A stretch of DNA of 5,629 bases from JANMQK01 sp031370485 (GTDB lineage Bacteria; Acidobacteriota; Polarisedimenticolia; Gp22-AA2). The position numbers and the translations under genes are program-made. The DNA is taken from NCBI GenBank assembly GCA_031370485.1, contig JANMQK010000227.1, forward strand, positions 1 through 5,629, given 5' to 3'. This document shows, piece after piece, positions 1 through 5,629 of this stretch (position 1 is its first letter; every line of letters begins with the position of its first letter). The notes beneath the pieces were generated by a model. The model had not been told where the DNA came from, made no database searches, and saw only the letters and a program-made list of their open reading frames with translations.

Positions 1-34
1 CCTGGCGGCAGGCGCGGGCGGAGAGGACTCATGA
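1..34 (+). CDS. C-terminal end of an unidentified upstream gene (partial)
   Basis: Reading from base 2, the frame gives LAAGAGGEDS followed by a TGA stop at 32-34. That stop overlaps the ATG of the next gene as ATGA, the usual sign of translational coupling, so I take this as the real end of a cut-off gene. The ten residues carry no diagnostic motif. By context, an ECF sigma factor is a fair guess because the next gene looks like an anti-sigma-type membrane protein, but nothing in the visible residues shows this. Confidence 0.5.
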   Translation, partial: LAAGAGGEDS

Positions 35-564
35 GACACGACGACCCCGGCCGGGAATGGACCGAGGCGCTTCTCGAGCCGCTCCGGCGCACGCACCTCG
101 AGAAGCTCGATGTCGCGCCGGCGGTGATGGCCCGTCTGGGCGCCGACAGATACGCGCCCCGTCCGCTGCCCGATCCCGCGGCCGTCACCTGGCGCCCGGG
201 GCTCGCCTGGATCGCCAGCTTCGCCTCGGGGGTCCTGGCGGTCGGTCTTCTGGCCATGGCGATCCTCGCCCTGGCCTCAGGCGGAGAGGTCGGGACGGAG
301 ATCGCCGCGTTGTTGCGTTCGTTCGGGCGCATGGGCAACACTCTCGCGGGGGTCCTCTCGGGACTCGCCATCGCTCTGGGCGCCGTGGCCGCGCCGATTC
401 TCCGTGGGCTCTGGACGGTGCTGCAGGCGGCCGCGCCCCTTGTCCGGGGCGCGGGCCTGGTCACGGCGCTGTTCGGCGCTTTCTCGATCGCCTTCAGCAT
501 CCATGTTTTCGCCGGTGCCCGCAGGACCTCGCCGATCACGACCATGAAGGGAGATTCCAAATGA
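31..564 (+). CDS. Three-pass membrane protein, anti-sigma-like without a zinc finger
   Basis: The product is 177 aa. Residues 1-56 are charged and probably cytoplasmic. They include LEKLDVAPAVMARL (23-36), which resembles the V-x-x-x-V-MAR-I/L stretch often found between the cytosolic part and the membrane helix of anti-sigma factors. Three hydrophobic segments follow at about 57-82, 102-125 and 141-162, with a short basic tail. No Cys/His zinc-finger motif is present, so the classical zinc-containing anti-sigma domain is missing. The ATG at 31 is supported by GGAGAGG at 20-26 and by the ATGA overlap with the upstream stop. The gene's own TGA (562-564) overlaps the ATG of the next gene, so the three genes form one operon. 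Likely role: a membrane-bound partner or regulator in an envelope-stress type cassette. This is inferred; the family is not recognised with certainty and it could simply be a structural membrane protein. Confidence 0.72.
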   Translation: MRHDDPGREWTEALLEPLRRTHLEKLDVAPAVMARLGADRYAPRPLPDPAAVTWRPGLAWIASFASGVLAVGLLAMAILALASGGEVGTEIAALLRSFGRMGNTLAGVLSGLAIALGAVAAPILRGLWTVLQAAAPLVRGAGLVTALFGAFSIAFSIHVFAGARRTSPITTMKGDSK

Positions 565-1571
565 CCATCCGTTGTCTCCGGACCTGCACCATTCTGGTGG
601 CCGCGGCTCTCTGGACGACCTCCTGGGCGCTGGCGGCGTCCCGAGACGGCGCCGTCTCCGTGGGCCCTGTCACCGCCAGCGTCTCCCCCGCCGTCTCGGT
701 TTCGGAGGACGCCTACGTCCCGAAGGGACAGGTCCACGAAGGGGACCTGGTCGCCATTTTCGGCAAGGTGCGGGTCGAAGGGACCGTGACCGGCCAGGTG
801 GTCGTGGTGCTGGGCAGCCTCGATCTGAGCGGCGAAGTCCAGGGGGACACCGTCTCGGTCCTCACCACGACGGTCATCCGCGAAACGGCGCACATCGAGG
901 GCCAGCTCGTGAACGTCGGCGGGTCCCTGGATCAGTCGCCCGGGAGCCGGATCGACGGCGAGAGGGTGAACGTCAATTTCATGCGGTTCATCCCGTTCGC
1001 CGGAGAGGGCGGATTGTCGGCGCTGCTGCGGGCCATCTTCATCTTCAAGCTGATGCTGCTGGCGCTGCTCTTCCTGTTCGTCCTTCTGGCCACGGCCCTC
1101 GTGCCGCGCCGGCTCTCGGTGATGGCCGGGGAGTTCCCGCGGCGCTGGGGCTGGGCCCTTCTGGTCGGCCTCGGAACCTACGTCGGGGTCGTCGTGGGGG
1201 GCTTCATACTGGTGTGCACGATCGTCGGCATCCCGCTCGCGCTGGCCCTGCTGCCGGCGATGTGGGTGACCAAGATCCTGGGCCTCGCGTCGATCTTCTA
1301 CCTGATTGGCAACACGGCCGGGCGCAACCTGTTCCACCGGGAGCTTCCCCACCTGGCCTCGGTGCTCGGCGGGTTCGTCGTCTACGCCGTGCTCGCCCTG
1401 ATACCGTTCTTCGGTTTTGCCTTCAAGATCGCGATGAGCTTCCTGGCGGTCGGCATCGTGCTGCTCACCCGTTTCGGGAGCGAATGTACCGCTCCGCCCC
1501 TCATCGCTCAACCGTCCCCTCCCCCCGGAGTTGCGCCTCCACAGGGCGCTCCGGAGTCTCCCTCGATCTAG
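561..1571 (+). CDS. Exported bactofilin-like beta-helix / multi-pass membrane protein
   Basis: The product is 336 aa from the ATG at 561. It is preceded by AAGGGAG at 547-553 and overlaps the previous stop as ATGA. The frame is open further upstream, but that part is a shadow of the preceding gene. Residues 1-26 form a signal peptide (basic start, hydrophobic core, ALA-A cleavage site near 25-26). Residues about 58-140 show short alternating beta repeats rich in G-x-V (GDLVAIFGKVRVEGTVTGQV and following), like the polymer-forming beta-helix of bactofilins. Residues about 151-305 carry around five or six hydrophobic helices, including a Gly-rich VGLGTYVGVVVGG stretch, and the tail (310-336) is Pro-rich. 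Bactofilins are normally soluble cytoplasmic scaffolds, so this is a variant architecture with the beta-helix presumably outside the cytoplasmic membrane. Similar proteins are often annotated only as polymer-forming cytoskeletal or hypothetical proteins. The specific function is unknown; an envelope-associated scaffold is an inference. Confidence 0.85.
   Translation: MTIRCLRTCTILVAAALWTTSWALAASRDGAVSVGPVTASVSPAVSVSEDAYVPKGQVHEGDLVAIFGKVRVEGTVTGQVVVVLGSLDLSGEVQGDTVSVLTTTVIRETAHIEGQLVNVGGSLDQSPGSRIDGERVNVNFMRFIPFAGEGGLSALLRAIFIFKLMLLALLFLFVLLATALVPRRLSVMAGEFPRRWGWALLVGLGTYVGVVVGGFILVCTIVGIPLALALLPAMWVTKILGLASIFYLIGNTAGRNLFHRELPHLASVLGGFVVYAVLALIPFFGFAFKIAMSFLAVGIVLLTRFGSECTAPPLIAQPSPPPGVAPPQGAPESPSI
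1568..1571. other. Shared CTAG: stop codons of two convergent genes
   Basis: The palindrome CTAG provides the TAG stop of the plus-strand membrane gene (1569-1571) and, on the other strand, the TAG stop of the hydrolase gene (1570-1568). The two reading frames therefore overlap by four bases tail to tail. There is no intergenic space, and I see no hairpin with a U-tract here that could act as a bidirectional terminator. Confidence 0.93.
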
Positions 1572-2218
1572 CGAGGGGCGCCGACCATCCCCAGGAACTG
1601 CTCAAGCGAGGTGGCGCGAAGAAACGGGTTGTGGAGCTTCTGCTCGCCCAGTGTCGTGGAGGAGAGGTCGGCGTAGTTGTGCCCGGGAAGCAGGATCGTC
1701 CGGTCGTCGAGGCGGCCCAGGCTTCCTGAAAGGCTCTCGTAAAGTTTGGCGGGATCGCCTCCCGGCAGGTCGGTGCGGCCGCAGGCGTTGATGAACAGCG
1801 TGTCCCCGGAGACCAGTCGGTCCCGGACCAGAAAGCACTGGCTTCCGGGCGTGTGCCCCGGGGTGTGGAGAAACTGCACCGGGAGGCCGCCCAGGACAAG
1901 CTCCTCGCCGGCGCGAACCGCTTTCAGATTCTCCCCCTTGAACGGAAGCCAGGGGAGCTCTTCGCGGTTGGCGTGGACGGTGGCGTCGGTGCGTTCGACC
2001 AGAGCGGCGATTCCGTTGGTGTGGTCGGGATGCCAGTGCGTCACCAGGACGGCGACGATTTTCCGGTCGTCGGCGGCCGCCGCGTCGAGGATGGCATCGA
2101 TGTCCCACGCCGGATCGACAACCGCGGTCTCGGGCGACCCCGCCGGCCCGAGAAGGTAGACGTAGTTCGCCATGGGGCCGATTTCCATCTGCCTGAGGTA
2201 AAGATCACTGCCGGCCAT
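1568..2218 (-). CDS. MBL-fold hydrolase, glyoxalase II (GloC/YcbL) type
   Basis: The product is 216 aa, a zinc-dependent metallo-beta-lactamase-fold hydrolase. Visible metal ligands: the THWHPDH motif (His61, His63, Asp65, His66), His122 in LHTPGHTPGS, Asp139 in SGDTLF, and His180 in LLPGHNY. These are the ligands expected for a binuclear site. CGRTDLPGGDP (146-156) and the ending EQKLHNPFL are typical of the short glyoxalase II-like group (E. coli GloC/YcbL is of nearly the same length). The extra C-terminal substrate-binding domain of long GloB enzymes is absent. The start at 2218 is chosen because GGGAGAAG (2223-2230) precedes it by a normal distance; the frame stays open upstream into boxB but without support. 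It lies 53 nt after boxB on the same strand and probably ends the box operon. The family usually cleaves thioesters such as S-lactoylglutathione. In this operon it could hydrolyse a dead-end acyl-CoA, which is conjecture. A persulfide dioxygenase-like role is less likely but not excluded. Confidence 0.88.
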   Translation of the reverse strand: MAGSDLYLRQMEIGPMANYVYLLGPAGSPETAVVDPAWDIDAILDAAAADDRKIVAVLVTHWHPDHTNGIAALVERTDATVHANREELPWLPFKGENLKAVRAGEELVLGGLPVQFLHTPGHTPGSQCFLVRDRLVSGDTLFINACGRTDLPGGDPAKLYESLSGSLGRLDDRTILLPGHNYADLSSTTLGEQKLHNPFLRATSLEQFLGMVGAPR

Positions 2219-2240
2219 GTCGCTTCTCCCGTCGCCCGGG

Positions 2241-2271
2241 GCGCCCGCACCGCGGCACCGGCCCTGCGGCG

Positions 2272-2272
<1 letters not shown>
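2241..2272 (-). repeat. Imperfect inverted repeat in the boxB-hydrolase gap
   Basis: On the plus strand GCGCCCGCA (2241-2249) pairs with TGCGGCGC (2265-2272), giving an 8-bp stem with one bulged base and a 15-nt GC-rich loop. It starts at the boxB stop codon and ends a short distance before the hydrolase ribosome binding site. No U-tract follows, so it is not a standard terminator. It could slow decay or attenuate transcription between the genes, or be chance in GC-rich DNA. Confidence 0.3.
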
Positions 2273-3678
<1,406 letters not shown>

Positions 3679-3710
3679 GGACTCTCCCTCAGGTCGCGCT
3701 GCGGGACCCG

Positions 3711-5396
<1,686 letters not shown>

Positions 5397-5403
5397 CATG
5401 CGA

Positions 5404-5421
5404 CTCCCCGGCCTTCGGCCG
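5404..5421 (-). promoter_or_regulatory. boxC ribosome binding site with adjoining leader hairpin
   Basis: On the minus strand GGGGAG (5409-5404) is the Shine-Dalgarno sequence that favours the second of two tandem ATG codons (5396, 7-nt spacer) over the first (5399, 4-nt spacer). Directly before it, CGGCC-GAA-GGCCG (5421-5409) forms a perfect 5-bp stem with a 3-nt loop that touches the first base of the Shine-Dalgarno sequence. The RBS is well supported; a regulatory role for the small hairpin is speculative. Confidence 0.5.
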
Positions 5422-5445
5422 TCATTATCGATTCCGTGAGCGTTC

Positions 5446-5473
5446 ATTATACGTCGTGTCGCGCCCCGGCCAG
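5446..5473 (-). promoter_or_regulatory. boxC: Putative sigma70-type promoter of the boxCB operon
   Basis: The minus strand has a perfect TATAAT -10 hexamer at 5451-5446. The best -35 match is CTGGCC at 5473-5468 with a 16-bp spacer; it agrees with TTGACA at only three of six positions, so an activator may be needed. Transcription would start near 5439, leaving a leader of roughly 40 nt before the ATG at 5396. An AT-rich hexamer stands out in this very GC-rich gap, which raises confidence that it is functional. Confidence 0.5.
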
Positions 5474-5482
5474 ACGGCCGGG
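5465..5482. repeat. 7-bp perfect dyad over the boxC -35 region (candidate operator)
   Basis: CCCGGCC (5465-5471), AGAC spacer, GGCCGGG (5476-5482): a perfect inverted repeat with seven base pairs per arm. It covers the place where the -35 element of the boxC promoter should be. It could be an operator for a benzoyl-CoA-responsive regulator such as a BoxR-type protein, or a stem-loop at the 3' end of the upstream gene's transcript. No U-tract follows on the minus strand, which argues against a standard intrinsic terminator. Confidence 0.4.
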
Positions 5483-5484
5483 AG

Positions 5485-5504
5485 GCCGCGCGGGTGAACG
5501 CGGC
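5485..5504. repeat. 6-bp inverted repeat downstream of the right-edge gene
   Basis: GCCGCG (5485-5490) and CGCGGC (5499-5504) form a perfect 6-bp stem with an 8-nt loop, next to a run of seven G at 5509-5515. On the minus strand it lies 29 nt after the stop of the right-edge gene and before the boxC promoter. It may contribute to ending the upstream transcript, but there is no U-tract and GC-rich DNA makes such stems by chance. Confidence 0.25.
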
Positions 5505-5532
5505 TGGCGGGGGGGCTTATCGTGTACCGCCG

Positions 5533-5629
5533 TCAGGTCTTCGGCTTCAGCATCCCGGCGAGGGCCTGGCGGACGTTATCCATGTCGACGGTGTGGTCCG
5601 GCTCCTTGTGCAGCACGGTCCCGTCCGCG
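5533..5629 (-). CDS. C-terminal end of an unidentified gene upstream of boxC (partial)
   Basis: On the minus strand the frame enters the window edge and ends at a TGA at 5535-5533, giving 31 residues that finish VRQALAGMLKPKT. The codons are strongly GC-biased at third positions like the neighbours, so it looks like a true coding end. It contains no cysteine and does not resemble what I know of the C-termini of BoxA, BoxD or acyl-CoA ligases. The protein family cannot be told from this fragment. It is in the same orientation as boxC but separated by 136 bp with a promoter-like element, so boxC can probably be transcribed independently of it. Confidence 0.6.
   Translation of the reverse strand, partial: ADGTVLHKEPDHTVDMDNVRQALAGMLKPKT

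Noticed and set aside
57..560. Upstream extension of the bactofilin-like gene to a start at 57
   Set aside because: It would overlap the whole 177-aa membrane gene in another frame with an Arg-rich sequence, and would bury the evident signal peptide. The ATG at 561 has a good ribosome binding site.
572..1729. 385-codon plus-strand frame overlapping the bactofilin-like gene and the hydrolase end
   Set aside because: It is the +1-shifted shadow of a gene with a clear signal peptide and membrane helices; the shifted product is Arg/Gly-rich and runs through a convergent gene.
5452..5532. Classical intrinsic terminator for the right-edge gene
   Set aside because: The gap has two GC-rich stems but neither is followed by a U-tract on the minus strand, so I list them only as inverted repeats.

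Overview
The window is a GC-rich stretch of bacterial chromosome with dense coding and tiny intergenic gaps. It holds two convergent transcription units. The left unit (+ strand, 1-1571) is a translationally coupled envelope cassette: the last codons of an unidentified gene, a 177-aa membrane protein that resembles the membrane half of an anti-sigma factor, and a 336-aa exported protein that joins a bactofilin-like beta-helix to a multi-pass membrane domain. Both junctions are ATGA stop/start overlaps.

The right unit (- strand, 5451 down to 1568) is a catabolic operon of the aerobic benzoyl-CoA (box) pathway. Transcription order is boxC (benzoyl-CoA dihydrodiol/epoxide hydrolase and ring-cleavage enzyme), boxB (diiron oxygenase component of benzoyl-CoA 2,3-epoxidase), then a short GloC/YcbL-type metallo-beta-lactamase-fold hydrolase. 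BoxB, with its reductase BoxA, converts benzoyl-CoA to the 2,3-epoxide. BoxC then hydrolyses it and opens the ring to 3,4-dehydroadipyl-CoA semialdehyde plus formate. The third gene is not a standard pathway enzyme and may remove a dead-end thioester or a reactive by-product. boxA, boxD and the benzoate-CoA ligase are not visible. Because the operon ends stop-to-stop against the left unit, they cannot lie directly downstream and must be upstream of the window or elsewhere.

Between boxC and the C-terminus of another minus-strand gene at the right edge (5533-5629) lies a 136-bp intergenic region. It holds a perfect TATAAT -10 box, a 7-bp perfect dyad over the matching -35 position, a second stem-loop, and a small 5'-leader hairpin beside the boxC ribosome binding site. 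This is the most likely control point of the operon.

The sequence does not name the organism. The high GC, the box pathway and the sigma/anti-sigma-like plus bactofilin-membrane cassette suit a soil bacterium such as an Acidobacteriota, Myxococcota or Rokubacteria-like lineage, but this is only an inference. The window has no rRNA, tRNA, CRISPR array or insertion sequence that I can see. The pathway itself is known; the less ordinary points are the hydrolase in the operon, the dyad at the promoter, the shared CTAG stop and the exported bactofilin-membrane fusion.
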